A stretch of DNA of 64,000 bases, from the NCBI GenBank assembly GCA_005019695.1, contig RXID01015007.1, forward strand, positions 868,001 through 932,000. Reading direction: 5' to 3'. The position numbers and the translations under genes are program-made. Positions 12,732 to 25,328 of the stretch are shown here, piece after piece. The DNA comes from Trichopus zeylanicus subsp. travancoricus. Taxonomy: Eukaryota > Streptophyta > Magnoliopsida > Dioscoreales > Dioscoreaceae. A model generated the notes under the pieces. The model was given only the letters and a program-made list of their open reading frames with translations, searched no databases and had not been told where the DNA came from. Numbering within the stretch: the first letter of the stretch is position 1; every line of letters starts with the position of its first letter.

Positions 12732-13850
12732 CCTGTTTGTGTGGATGTCTAATTTCTATGTCAATTTCTTATCAATCGTACAGGAAAATGAGCAACTGTA
12801 GCAACTTGTTAGTTGCGATCAGATAGAACAAGAAGCTTCCTTTTTTGCTGTAACATTTCAGAAATACACATGGAAAATGCCCATTTATACCTTATGCAGG
12901 TTTACCTAGTACAGTTAATTGATTTGGTGTGATCTAATTTGCAATTTAAGCCTGTAACTGCGAAGAGTAGGCCAAACCAAGGTTTAAAAACATCATTCAG
13001 TTTCGTGTATAGAGACAATTGATAGTGAGTATAGGCAATGTGTGTTTTCAGCTTGGTGAGTATTGTATTTGTTGTCACCAACAAATGGCCGAAATAACTG
13101 ATAGTGAGCATGGTCAATGTGTGTCCAGTTACGGTGTAAACTGACTCGTGGCAGAAACAATTGTTGGTGAACGTGACAAATGATTGGCGTAGTCATTTGT
13201 CAATGAATGGTTCTAGTTTGATGGTATTTAGCCAATTTTAGTCACAAAAAACAGCCATTGGTTAACGTAAGTAGTTGCTGACTTCAACTAAGCAGCATTT
13301 TGATTTGCTTTGTTCACCAACGAGTGGTAGGCGTTGCTAAATGATCGTTAAGTGACAAAATCGACTAGCAAATTAAGTGCGACGAACAAGTGACTTACTT
13401 TTTTGTCATTCTTAGTTATCAAGAACGAAAAATAATTAAATAATCAATGAGTGATACAGACAATTAATAGTGAGTCAGCTAACCAATGAGTGACAAAAAT
13501 AATTAACAGTGAGTGGGGCTAATTGTTCGTTTCAATTTAGTGGCATTTTGGCTAGTTTTTATCGTTGATGAGTCGTAAAAATATTTGACGTGGAACATGA
13601 CCGATGTGTATCGGAGTTTTAACACGTTGAATGATAAAAACAATCGATGGTAAATAATTAAATATGGTGAAAAAGTGTTTTATTTTTAAGTATTTTAATC
13701 AACAAATGACATAACCATTGACAACAATTGAGTGTCGCCAGTGCGTAACGCGACCCATGATCATGGCGGACAATCCTCAAGTGTTGGTCCAAGCCCAACA
13801 CCTCCCGGTCTAATTGAGTCTCGTGGGCCCCATTAACTACTACGTTGAGG
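12732..13850. other. 3' flank of SIS3 and degenerate GTGA-rich repeats, no gene
   Basis: After the SIS3 stop comes a 3' untranslated-like stretch. From about 13010 it is a loose array of words such as TGATAGTGAG, CAATGTGTGT and GAGTGACAAAAACAATT; two neighbouring copies are 80 bp apart (13019 and 13099). It looks like decayed tandem-repeat or transposon sequence without open frames of interest. Confidence 0.45.
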
Positions 13851-13854
13851 CACG

Positions 13855-14048
13855 TCTCATTTATGATTACAATTAGAATCAGTATTTTTTTAAAGTTATT
13901 TTTTTTATAAAATTAATATTATTTATTTTAAATCGTTATTAGATTAAATTATTTAAAAAATTAAATAAATTTTCGAATTTTAAATTATTATATTTTTAAT
14001 TTTAATAAAAAATATTAATTTATAAAAATATTTCGCTAATCTTCATCC
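13855..14048. mobile_element. AT-rich MITE-like block, inverted relative to the one at 14768
   Basis: This block matches the reverse complement of 14795-14985 over most of its length, sharing words such as TTTTATAAAATTAATATT and TTTTAATTTTAATAAAAAA. Together the two blocks bracket the broken oxidoreductase exon. It is probably a diverged, oppositely oriented copy of the same MITE family; its own termini are not clear. Confidence 0.5.
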
Positions 14049-14134
14049 TAATTTCGAACCTGCCTTGCTTCTCTACATCATACTACAAAAAGAACGGTGG
14101 AGGGAAGCCGTCAAAGCCAAAACCGATTGGATCA

Positions 14135-14526
14135 TTGGAGATAAGCCTCCTCGTTTCCGATGGAAGCCCTCCCCGTCTCCAACCTCCACCTCCAACCCAT
14201 CTGCTCCTCTTCTACGACGATGAGAGGAGGAGGAAAAACAAGAGGAAGACGCAATTTGAGCGTCTCCGCGAGCTCCCGGCACGCCCCGGCCTCGCGGAAG
14301 CAATGGCGGCCAGCGCCGCAGTTATTTCAAAGATGAAAGCTTGGGTGTACGACAGGTATGGGCATGTGGGGGTCTTGAGGTTCGACGAGGGGATTTCGGA
14401 CTCGGAGGTGAAGGAGGATCAGGTGCTCGTGAGCCGTGAGGGTTTTGGCGGCGGGGCTCAATCCTGTGGATTTCAAGCTGAGGCAGGGCAAGTTCAAGGC
14501 GACGGATTCGCCTCTACCTGTGAGTT
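14135..14526 (+). pseudogene. Chloroplast alkenal/quinone oxidoreductase (AOR/CEQORH-like), first exon only, frameshifted
   Basis: The frame from 14135 gives a Ser/Arg/Pro-rich plastid-targeting-like leader followed by MKAWVYDRYGHVGVLRFDEG and VKEDQVLV. This is the start of the medium-chain dehydrogenase/reductase fold of NADPH-dependent alkenal/one oxidoreductases, which detoxify reactive carbonyls in plastids. The expected continuation, RVLAAGLNPVDFKLRQGKFK, is present but in another frame. The sequence GTGAGCCGTGAGGG at 14427-14440 carries a 7-bp duplication (GTGAG-CC-GTGAG) that shifts it. After ATDSPLP there is a proper donor (CCT|GTGAGT, 14526), yet no second exon (VPGYDVAGVV region) was found in the following 2.5 kb. 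It is therefore a truncated, frameshifted relic, flanked by inverted MITE-like blocks. Confidence 0.8.
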
Positions 14527-14767
14527 CTCTTTGCTCTACCCTGAAGGTTTTTCCTTTTTTCTTGTTTTCTGTTTCATGGAGTTGCCCGTGAATTGTGTTA
14601 TTTTCTCGAAATACATATAAAAAGGAGTACAATGTGGGATTTTTTTCCCCTGAAAATTGCAAAATGCTGCTGGTCCTTGCAGAAAAAAAAGCCCGTCCTT
14701 TGTGAATTATGTGTGTTTCTTGTAATTTTTCTATTGATACAACGGAAAATCGGATCAGAAAACTCAA

Positions 14768-15005
14768 GGGTCCGTTTCCTTGAGGATAAAGGTGAAGTTC
14801 AAAGTAACGACTAATAAATTATTTTTATAATTTAATATTTTTTTATTAAAATTAAAATTGTAATTATTTAAAATTCAAAAAATTATTTAATTTTTTATAA
14901 TAATTTAATTTAATAATAATATAAAAAATGATAAAATATTAATTTTATAAAAAAATAATTTAAAAATAAGCTGATGTTGATCTGATCCTTAAAAACAAAT
15001 GCGGC
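14768..15005. mobile_element. MITE, about 240 bp, GGGTCCGTTT-type terminal inverted repeats
   Basis: It starts GGGTCCGTTTCCTTGAGGAT and ends with a sequence whose reverse complement reads GCCGCATTTGTTTTTAAGGAT, with an AT-rich partly self-complementary interior. The same kind of ends are seen at 54246-54746, so there is a family here. Target duplications are not clear, so hAT or PIF/Harbinger origin cannot be decided. Confidence 0.55.
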
Positions 15006-17150
15006 TTAAAGGGCTTCCCTGAGATTGAGTTCAATCCCGAAATCGAACCTTAACCAGAATCTTCCAAAATAAATATAAGTCTCCTCCACCAAGTTGTTGT
15101 CAACGAAGTGATCGGGGATAGAACAACAGGTGTTCGGTATGTGTAGTCGTCCCGAACCATGAGAGGACTCGGTCGGACAGTTCATTTTGTATTTGTCCGA
15201 ATTGAACTCCGTGAAGGTATTGGAGGTCCACTCAAGTGAAAATTACGGAGATAATCGATATAAATGATGATTAATGGGCATTGTTTTAGCATATTCAGTA
15301 AATACGAAAGAAACTGATTTGAGGTTTAATTAACAGAATGAAAAATCTAGGACGGAATTCACGGCGAAGATCTCGGCTCATATATTAGACTAATAATTCA
15401 TTCTTTTTTACTTTTATTCTAAAATTATAGTAACTGATTAGATCTTCAGAATCATTGCTATTAAAAAACTCTTGAAAGTCTTTTTTATAATGTTCTTTTC
15501 TTATTTATTAATGAAATAAATTAATCTAACGAATCAAAACTTTAAGGAGACTTTCAATCCAAGCTGACCGTGAACTAGACTGCACTAGACTCCCTCGACA
15601 ATTTCAAAGTGATTTGGGAGTATATATAATAAAAAATTATTTCTGTTGGAGTATATATGCAATTCTCATTTCTACTATATTCATGATTCTTTCGTCTATG
15701 CCATCTTAATTTTTGTTTTGTATGCTACTCACTTATAAAAATAAAATTAAAAAAATAAAAATAAATTTTTCGTAATTCTATGCACTTCTAAATAATTAAA
15801 TGATTCCTTATCATTCCCAAGCATCCGATATCAATGACCATGAAATATGCCAGAAAAAGTTGGCGTTCTCGGCAAAAAGCCCAACTCTTTTGGTATTTGT
15901 GCCGGACCCTGCTGACGCGAGACGGAAGCCCGAGACAACGCGATGGCCCGGAACTCTTAACGGAAATCATAATCACCATGGAATTTAATGATATTTGCCC
16001 GTTATTTTCATTTTTTAAAAAATCAGAAGGCTATTAAAATTTTAAAATAAATTATTTTAAAAAGAATAAAAAGGACATGGAAGGCGCGAGCGTGGATTGG
16101 GCGGCCGCGAATCCACGAGAGAGATGGTCAGGCGTGGCGCCTCGGAAATTCAAGAGGCGCTGAAATTCTTCGTCTTCCTTCAGAATTTTGCACATAACAC
16201 CTCATGAGAACTGCTAATGGCATAATGCTTTATTGTTACTCTCATTCGTTTTATTGTTTGATTATTTATAAATGACTTTTCAAAAATCAATATACTTTCG
16301 AGTACCTTCAATTTAGAATAAAAAAAATAAATTAAATTTTACTTTCATATTTTTTTTATTCGAAATAATTTTTTGAAGTGAACCTAATAATATTTTTTTA
16401 AAAAAATATTTAAAAAATTAAATTAAATAATATTATATATATTAATAATTACACTTTTAAAGTATATTTTCTTTCAAGCTAACACAAAACTAAATTACTT
16501 TCAAGCATTTCTAAAAGGGAATAAAAAATTGAGAGAAATAATTTTTTCATCTTTTTATCGCTTTTGCACAACTAAACAGTCCCTAAACTAAAGTAAGAAA
16601 AATTATTGGGTGTTATGGGAATAGAAATGACATGGTGCTTCTAATTAATTAGAGTTGTACGTTGATGTGATATTAATCACATAATTTTTCTCAATTGATA
16701 TGTTTTATGATTGAATGTAAGTTTGATAATAAAAATTTAAATTTTTTTGGACGACGTACTCATCATATTTACTAATTATAATTAAAAAAAACGTTAAGAA
16801 TTAAGCTAGACAGTTTGTAAAGAAAATAACTAAAATCTTTCAAAAATATGCAAATTGTAGAATTATTGAAAAAAAATATTGGATTCAAATCTCTATGTGA
16901 ACGAGATCGAAAAATAATGAGCTTGCAATTAGGTAATCTCACTCTAATGGGAGCTACCACAGAGCATGAGCATTCTTTACCTCCTTTAATATTTTGTCAT
17001 CCTAAATCACCCCTTCATTTGATATTTCTAATTTCTTCCTTAACATGGGGTCCATTGGTATTTCAGAATTATAAGGGGGCTTATTCTAAAAACGTAAACA
17101 CGATATGAATTAGTAAACACGTTAGGGGTTTGAATGGAATTTCCCCTGTT
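15006..17150. other. Intergenic, no gene recognised
   Basis: Mixed AT-rich sequence. Short moderately GC-rich patches (15010-15250, 15890-15970, 16075-16160) have no open frame that looks like protein. It may be decayed transposon sequence; nothing specific can be supported. Confidence 0.5.
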
Positions 17151-17262
17151 TCTTTCCACCCATTTCATTCCCACGCTGCCTGTGTCCCTTGAGATTGCCG
17201 CGATTTCTGAGCCGTCTACGCCTTGATCTTCACAGGAATCCGGGCGCAGGATAGATTATTTT
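17130..17262 (+). promoter_or_regulatory. Probable 5' untranslated exon of the L-aspartate oxidase gene
   Basis: A CT-rich leader-like stretch without a useful ATG ends in a good donor (TT|GTGAGTT at 17262/17263). The next plausible acceptor ahead of the aspartate oxidase ATG is TTTGCAG at about 20027. This would make a ~2.8-kb intron in the 5' untranslated region, common in plant housekeeping genes. The intron holds no convincing gene. Confidence 0.4.
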
Positions 17263-18628
17263 GTGAGTTCTCTGTTCTTCTCTTGTTCTGTTGATTGTCC
17301 TTTTTCATAATATAGAAGTAGAGACCTAGATTTATGTTTCCGAAGCAAGTTGTTTGTCTGTGTTTCATCGGTTTTCGGATTTTTATTCCTCATTATTTAG
17401 TGCAAGTACTGTTTTTTCTTCTTGTTTTTGTTTGGTGTTGAATGGTTATTTTTGTTTCTATGCTTCCTTTTGTTGGTTTTCTTGCCTTTTGCTATGGCTG
17501 ATTTGACTGTTGTTGAGTGGATGCTGCTTGTTGCCTGGTTTTGAGACAAAAATTGTTTTTGAGAGAATTTTGAGACTAATAGGTGTTGAAGGTGAACGGG
17601 TTGAAGAGAAAGACGTTAGAATATGGTTCTGGCTTTATGGGATTGCCATTTTTTAAAAATTCAGGTTTGTTTTTTTGTTTCGGTACAGATGGGTTGCGAT
17701 TTGTCATCTTGATTTGAGAAATTTGGTGTCGTTGTTTGAGTTGTAGATATTCAAATGGGGCATATGTTTGGTGATGTATTGTTTTGAGTGGAGCCAATTG
17801 GAGATTCATGAATAGAAAGAAAAAAAAATGAGAACAAAGGAGTACAATGTCAAAAGCATGAGCAAAGAGAAGGGCGACTGAAGTTTGGGGATAGTTGCAA
17901 CTGCAGGTGCTCTCTTTTGCCTTGGGCATCATGGCTTTCCGTGACATTGGCCCTAAAGTGGTTGAAGTGGATGAATTGGGCTCGAGTTCCACCATTTCAA
18001 TTTCAGTTGTCTAAGGTAGGCATGTAAGTTGTTGGTTACTTCCTTGGTCACACTTTGGGTGTTTTTCGTTATCCTAATTTATGGATTTGGGAAACATGCG
18101 GAACCCCATGTCAAGTAGGTTATTACTTCCCGATTTTGTGAGTTCCATCTGAGGACAAATTGATGTTGAGAAAAAACAAATAGCTGGACTCAATTTCTAG
18201 TCGCCACTTTCTTTACTTTTTGAAAAATTAAAGGGAGTTGGAGAGGTGGGGCCTGCAAGAAGTAGTAACTTTTTGTTGGAACTTGGAGGTTATCATCTCA
18301 GACTGGATTCATTTGTTAGTCAGCTACTCCCAAAATGTGGGCTGGTGGAAGTCATCAACAATTTATAGGCTCACTTCAGAGGCAATCAAATAAACAAAGT
18401 GGTGGAATTCATATCCAATATCAGCCACTTCAACAACTTCAGTTTACACTTCAAGTTAACAAAACACTCTTCTCCGGGCTACTGACTTCTGAATTTTTTT
18501 GCTTTCAGATCATGACATACAATACAAAGTCATTAATTGGTATAGGCTTCACGTCTCCCACTTCCTTAATCCAAAACTAGGGAATTTGGGTGCTAAATTA
18601 ATAAATTATAGAGCTCAACTGCTTTTTC

Positions 18629-18752
18629 TATACGAACCACAGGATTGGAACTGACTGAACTTGAACATGATTACTTTGTATAGGTCAGTCTATACGAACC
18701 ACAGGATTGGAACTCACTGAACTTGAACATGATTGCTTTGTATAGGTCAGTG
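18629..18752. repeat. Two-copy 62-bp tandem repeat in the presumed 5' UTR intron
   Basis: Copies 18629-18690 and 18691-18752 both begin TATACGAACCACAGGATTGG and differ at only a few positions, so the duplication is young. Confidence 0.9.
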
Positions 18753-20038
18753 AAATGCTGGATATTGCAAATTCCATGAGAAACACTTAAAACAGTATTG
18801 AGGGATCCACAGGTTCCGTAGTTCAAGTAACCAAACTGGGTCTTTTAAGTCATATAGAGATATGAGGGAGAAAAGTATTGAAATAGAAATGATGAGAAGT
18901 GTGAGGCTTCTTAATTCTTTTGCTTCAGGAGAAAATGTTAAGGTGCACTAGTACAATCAGTTGGAAGTGTTTATATCCACTTGCAAATGACTTCCAAAAG
19001 AAAATTTTAAGAAGGATTCTGAAATTAAAAAGAAATAATCCAATTATGGAAAATGTTATAAAAAACCTTTATTTACCTATAAGACACAGAAGATCAGGTT
19101 AGAAATTAAAACCAAAAAGAACGACTACTAGTAGGATTATTTGAAGAATTTTTATGTTAAGCAAATTAGATATTGCAACAAATTATATGTTCTGCATCTT
19201 CAAATTACTGTAGAAACAGGACCTGAACTTGTCTATTGAGTCTTAGGGTAGGGGGCTTTGGGAGAGTACCAATTCAAGAGACATGTGACAGCCACTGGCA
19301 AACCTGAAAGAACTGTCCTACTCTTTCACATTAACTGTTTTGATGTTGTGCTGATAGAAGCTGATGCATTTTAGAATCGTTCAGTCCTCTTTCATGGGAA
19401 AGATTTTAACATAATGAATTGGGACCAACATCTCGTGGATTCTTAATGGTCCATAAACCCACAGCTATCATATTGAGCTTGCTGTACAGGCAACCCTTTG
19501 TTTGAATTTAGCAATAATGAACTAGCCTTTGTGTTTTAGTTATGATAAAAGATTAAAATCCATCTTTCTAATCTATGAATTTATACAACTTGTTATTACT
19601 TCTCAAATTATGTTTGACAAAATTCTATGCTTTAGGAGGTTATGTCGGACATTGTAAGAATTTGGATTGTGTAACCGATGAATTAGATATCATTGTGGAA
19701 GCTCTCCTTTTGTTTTTTGTTATCCTCAATTCACTTATTTCATTTTCTGAAGTGAAGTCTTGTTGTAATACAAGAACAATTGAAGCTATTGGCCTGGAAA
19801 TTCTGCTAGATGAAAGGTTGAAGAGCAGACCTTTTTTCAGGTGTTGACTTTGTGATCAACGTATATTTCTTGTAAAAATGCATGATTCTGTCAGTATACT
19901 GTTTGAATTCAGCTAAGCTGCAAAAAACCAGTTTACTATAACTGGAATTTTCTGTTGTATTGGTTTTGCATATATGCAATTTTCTTGGATATGCATGTGA
20001 TACACAAATATTCACTCTTGATTTGCAGAAACTTTACT

Positions 20039-23000
20039 ATGGCAAACAGTCTGTTTAGCGGCAGCTCCAATTTGCATTATGGAGTAAAGTTATACAGAGG
20101 GATGGGCCATGGGGTAGAGTTTGGTGCATCTTCCTTGTCATTCAAGAGATGCATACAGAATGATATTTCAAGGTAGTGACATATTAGAGGATGAAAATAA
20201 ACTCAAATTACTTTTGCACGTTTTGAAGCACTATTTTCTGTCCATATGCTCTTTAATTTGTATTCCGCAGCAGTTTGTATACTAGATGTATGAGGGTCTG
20301 TCTGTTGCACGTATATTGAATTCTTGGATTTGAAATCTGGATGAACAGTAAATTCCGGTGTTTGTTTGCCTAGATTTGGTGTCCGAGATGTAAAGTTTAA
20401 ACAGCAAAAGTATCTCAAAACCGTGCTTCTGATCTATAGCCAAAATGGGGGGAGATGAAATCTAGTATTTCAAATTCATGCAAACAAATGGACCATGAGT
20501 CAATTGTTTCTGAAATGCTACTTGCTTAACTTTCAAAACATGGCTATGGTCTAGGTTACAGACAATATTTACCAGTTTCTTGTCACAAGAAAAGTTAAAT
20601 AATTTGCTTTCTTTTTTTATCAGTTTTTCTATCTCTCAACTCTTTATTGATATGTTTTACTTTCTTAAACATAAGAGATGGGCTAGGAATTCCTGAACAT
20701 GATTCTGTCCTGCTCACACTTCACTTAAAACTCACAGAACTTCTTAACGTTGACCATATGGTGAATATCATTTCACTTTCTCATTCATTATTCCCACAAA
20801 AGTGTGTCTGCTTTTGTATTTGAGTAAAAAGTAGATTTTATATTTACTATTAATTACATTAGTGCCCGTCTAAAGTTTTTGACTGCTACCCCCAATAAAG
20901 AACCAGAAATTGCATATCTCTTCCTTCCATCACTCTCTATCATTTGACCATCCGGGACTTGCATTGTTAAATCTACTGTTGTTGTCATTTTATTTATCTA
21001 TTTTGTTTATTTATTTGTTGAGAGGTATAAGGGGATGCATTACTTTTATATTAGATGAAGGACTCCAAATCTAAGAAGCTATCAGGGATACAAAAGCACA
21101 CAACTATGAAGTGCTCTTGCAATGAAGAGACTTAAGTGCTAATATCATTAAACAATAAAAATACCTGCATGGTTAGCTTTTTTAAAAAGTCAACAATGTT
21201 TTTTCTATAGTAGCTTATGTAGGGGCATATATGGAATCATAGTGGTGTACTCTTCATCAATTAACTGTTCGAAATGTCCAATTATGGAACTGTAATCTTA
21301 TTGACAAGTATACAATTTCATGATGTTTTCTTGTCATATGCCTGTAATGAAATTTAGGGTTGTACTTGCAATTAAAAAATTTTACAATGGTAGTATGCGA
21401 AAAACCTGGAAAAATAAGGAATGATTTAGTCTTCTGTATTAATAAATTATCATTAGTGGGCTAATTTAGACTCATGACTTTTTAATTCCAGTTTTACTTC
21501 TTGAAAGTTGGGTTCTTTGATATAGGAGTTATGCTTGTCTCCCTCTTAAAAAAAATTGAGCTGAAATTACCATTCTCTGCTGAAACCAGGTTTTTTATGA
21601 GCTCTAAGGTCTTATATAAGAAGGGCAGTGGGTTTCTCCAAGTTCCTTTCAAAGTGACCCATGCTTCCACCAGGATAGGTATTTTATCATGCCTGCAGGA
21701 AAATGCCACAAAGTATTTCGACTTTGTTGTTATTGGTAGCGGTGTTGCTGGACTAAGATATGCTCTAGAAGTTTCTAAGCATGGATCTGTTGCTGTAATT
21801 ACTAAGGCTGAGCCCCATGAAAGCAACACAAACTATGCACAAGGTGGTGTTAGTGCTGTTTTGAGCCCTTCAGATTCAGTAGAGAATCACATGCGTGATA
21901 CAATTATTGCAGGAGCTTATTTATGTGATGAAGAGACAGTGAAGGTAAGTTTCAATAGGCATTTTGCCACTGGTTGTGCTTTTGTTTTAAATAATGCTTA
22001 TTTGTGTACATATTGAATTCCAGCCTTATCTTTGTAACATCTTATCAGGCGTATGGTTAATGAAGTTGTTCCAGAACATTTAATTTGGAGTAAAATACAG
22101 ATGCAGTCTTTTACAGTTTGAAACTTGATTTTATCTATATCTTCATTCACAACATTTTGGCATGTATTTGGACGAGGGTGTTTGTTGATTTCAATTTTTT
22201 TTAAAATTTTAAGTTGATAGTAGGACCTCCAACAGGCCATGGCAGCCTGTTTCAGAAAAAAAGAAAAGGAAGAAAAAATGACCACCACAACAACAGCAAT
22301 GTGTGCAAGCTTAGGTTTTGACCTGCAGACCTGGACTGGGACTAATTCCTTAGAACATTTGTGACCTTAGTTGAAGCCATCAGGCCAAAAAACATGTATG
22401 CAGAGTTCAGCTCAGGCTGGGCACAATTCGACCTCCAGGGTTTATGCCAGCGCAAGCCCAGACCATCTTAAGTCCGAGCTTGCATGTATTTAATCTCAGA
22501 AATGTTGTCAACATACTGAAGCATTTCTATGCTTTTACTGTGGTATAGGTTGTTTGCACTGAAGGTCCAGACCGGGTGAAAGAGCTAATTGCTATTGGAG
22601 CATCATTTGATTATGGTGATGATGGAAATCTGCACCTTGCAAGGGAAGGAGGGCATTCTCACCGTAGAATAGTTCATGCTGCAGATATGACAGGAAGAGA
22701 GATCGAACGAGCATTACTAAAGGCTGTTGATGATGATCCTAACATATTCGTTTTTGAGCACCATTTTGCAATAGATTTACTTACTTCCCAGGTCCTTATC
22801 TTTTAAATCTGCTCAATCTAATTATTTTTGCTCCAAATTCTCAATTGTGCATGTGTTGTCTTTGAAAATGTTTAAACAAAAGGCAGAAGTGATCTTTGAT
22901 TCTGCCTTAGATCTTCTTTTCATAGTCAATCAACTATGAAGTAGGCTTTACAAGGCTAATGTTTGCGAGTCTTCCTAGGTCACCAATGGATTTTGATTTT

Positions 23001-25328
23001 TTCTTCCTTCAATTGAACAAGTGAGCATCCCATATATTCCTTATAATCAGATTTTAATCTTAGGACTTCAAGCAGTGGGAACATAGTATGTGGTAAAATG
23101 CATGATGAGATGCATTTCCCTCTTGAAGAAAACTGATATCCAAATACCGTTTGTTTTCTCAATTTGACTCCCTCTGGTCACTTGGAAGGCAGTGTCATTC
23201 CATTTAGACGATGATTGATTCTGACTAAAAGCTCTGAAATTGAGATACGAAACTGAGTCCATTCTTTTGCTCTTCATTAGTAGCAAAAGTTTCTTAGTGC
23301 ACTTCTTTTGAAGCATGGGTCTTTTTAGACTGATTTGAGATCACTGATTGTGCATAGAGATCTTCCAGGTTGCTAAAAATTCATTCCATTTCTTTTGGCA
23401 ACTTAATCAAGTTTCCACAGGAAGCAAGAACATTACTAAATTACTGTCTGGTTGTTGATTTTGCAGGATGATTCAGATTTTCATTGTGATGGCGTCGACA
23501 CACTAAACACGGAAACAAAACAGGTTGTGTGATTGCTCGTTTTCCAAGATTTTCTACCCCATTTGCCTTAGCTAGTAATGTTCCAAGAGCAAGTGGTGCA
23601 TATTATTTTCATCTGGCAACTGAAATATGTGCTTTTCTATATTTACAGGTGGTCCGGTTCATTTCAAAAGTCACTTTGCTTGCATCAGGAGGTGCTGGAC
23701 ATATTTATCCTACAACTACCAATCCACCGGTATTAGCTCCATACTTAAGAAGCATAAATTTGAAATTTTCATTCCCATGAACCTGTCTATGAGATTTATA
23801 CTAATATGTATTTCTCAAGCCCTCTGGACCTATTTAGAGAGAACTCATACTCTTAGTGATTAAGAACCCTGCATGTAAGATGCATACTTCTAATAATCAT
23901 GACCCAAAAATTTTTTACAATATGACCACTTGACAACATTGACATTGCTGGTTGCAACCTTCAGCTTCTCAAAACAAGAAGAATGAAAAATAGGATCAGA
24001 GCAAGCATTATTCTTGTCCGCAAAACTTAGTAGAAGTTGTATGCAGGTAGCAACTGGAGATGGAGTAGCGATGGCACACCGTGCTCAAGCTGTGGTCTCC
24101 AACATGGAGTAAGTGCTCTCTTTACTGCAAGAGCAGCAGTAACTTACTATATACAAGTGTTTTTTATGTCATGTAACTTTGCACCTAAGCAACAATCAAG
24201 ACAGTTAGACCGAAAAATGAGAACATATGTAACTCATATCATTATGACACTGCAGGTTATAAACAGTAATTTCTGCTCTTACTGATCTTCACTGATAAGA
24301 CTCCAATTTTGTTCTGAAGGTTCGTGCAATTCCACCCAACTGCCCTGGCTGATGAAGGCCTTCCCATCAAACCCGAGAAGAGACGAGAGAATGCTTTCCT
24401 AATTACAGAAGCAGTCAGAGGAGATGGAGGTATCCTTTACAATCAGTCCATGGAGAGATTCATGCCATTGTATGACAAACGAGCAGAACTAGCTCCTAGG
24501 GATGTAGTTGCAAGAAGCATAGATGACCAGCTAAAGAAACGTGGTGAGAAATATGTGCTACTAGATATCAGCCGCAAACCAAGACAGGAAATTCTTGCAC
24601 ACTTCCCAAACATTGCTTCAGAGTGCCTCAAATACGGGCTTGATATGACAAGTGCCCCAATACCTGTTGTTCCTGCAGCTCATTACATGTGTGGTGGTGT
24701 CCGTGCAGGCCTATATGGGGAGACTAACATCAAAGGCCTATTTGTAGCCGGTGAGGTTGCATGCACAGGCTTGCATGGGGCTAACCGCCTTGCAAGTAAC
24801 TCATTGCTTGAAGCACTAGTCTTTGCCCGCCGTGCAGTGAGGCCTTCAATAGACCACATGGCGCGTTCAAGTCTTAAAGTTCAGGATTCAGAAATGTGGG
24901 CTCGCCCGAGGCTTCCATTGTCTTTGAAGACGAACATTGTTGAGGATATTGCATCACAGACAAGGGTGATCAGATCAGAGCTGCAGTCTATCATGTGGGA
25001 ATATGTTGGAATAGTGCGTTCCACAAGCCGGTTGAAGACTGCTGAATGGAAGATTGGGGAGTTGGAGCTGGAGTGGGAGGAGTTCTTGTTCACTAGAGGC
25101 TGGGAGCCAACAATGGTTGCACTCGAGGCTTGTGAGATGAGGAACCTCTTCTGTTGCGCAAAGCTGGTTGTGAATAGTGCATTAGCAAGGCATGAGAGCA
25201 GAGGCTTACATTTTACAGAGGACTTCCCTTATTTGGAGGAGAGTAAGAGGAAGCCTACTATAATTCTCCCAAGTTCTTCGATGAAATTAACATGGAGTTC
25301 TCAGCAACTGCATAGGCAACTCCATTGA
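20039..25328 (+). CDS. AO: L-aspartate oxidase, chloroplastic (de novo NAD synthesis)
   Basis: Seven coding exons: 20039-20172, 21590-21944, 22549-22791, 23467-23523, 23649-23729, 24047-24108 and 24320-25328. They total 1941 bases in one frame, 646 residues, against about 650 in Arabidopsis. The enzyme oxidises aspartate to iminoaspartate with FAD, the first step of NAD synthesis in plastids. The N-terminal ~85 residues form a Ser/Lys-rich transit-peptide-like region. The FAD-binding Rossmann motif GSGVAG sits at residues 94-99, followed by NYAQGGVSAVL, the HPTALADEGLP and RGDGGIL blocks, a MCGGV segment and the TGLHGANRLASNSLLEALVF signature of the succinate dehydrogenase/aspartate oxidase flavoproteins. 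A C-terminal helical domain follows. The donor after exon 3 (CAG|GTCCTT) is weak but keeps the frame. The gene converges on the kinesin light chain-related gene 1.1 kb downstream. Confidence 0.95.

Noticed and set aside
17576..17995. 139-codon minus-strand frame as a gene
   Set aside because: It lies in the presumed 5' UTR intron of aspartate oxidase, lacks recognisable content, and is antisense with T-rich composition.
18335..18580. 81-codon frame in the aspartate oxidase leader intron
   Set aside because: It resembles nothing known and has no splice partners; a short frame of this size is expected by chance.
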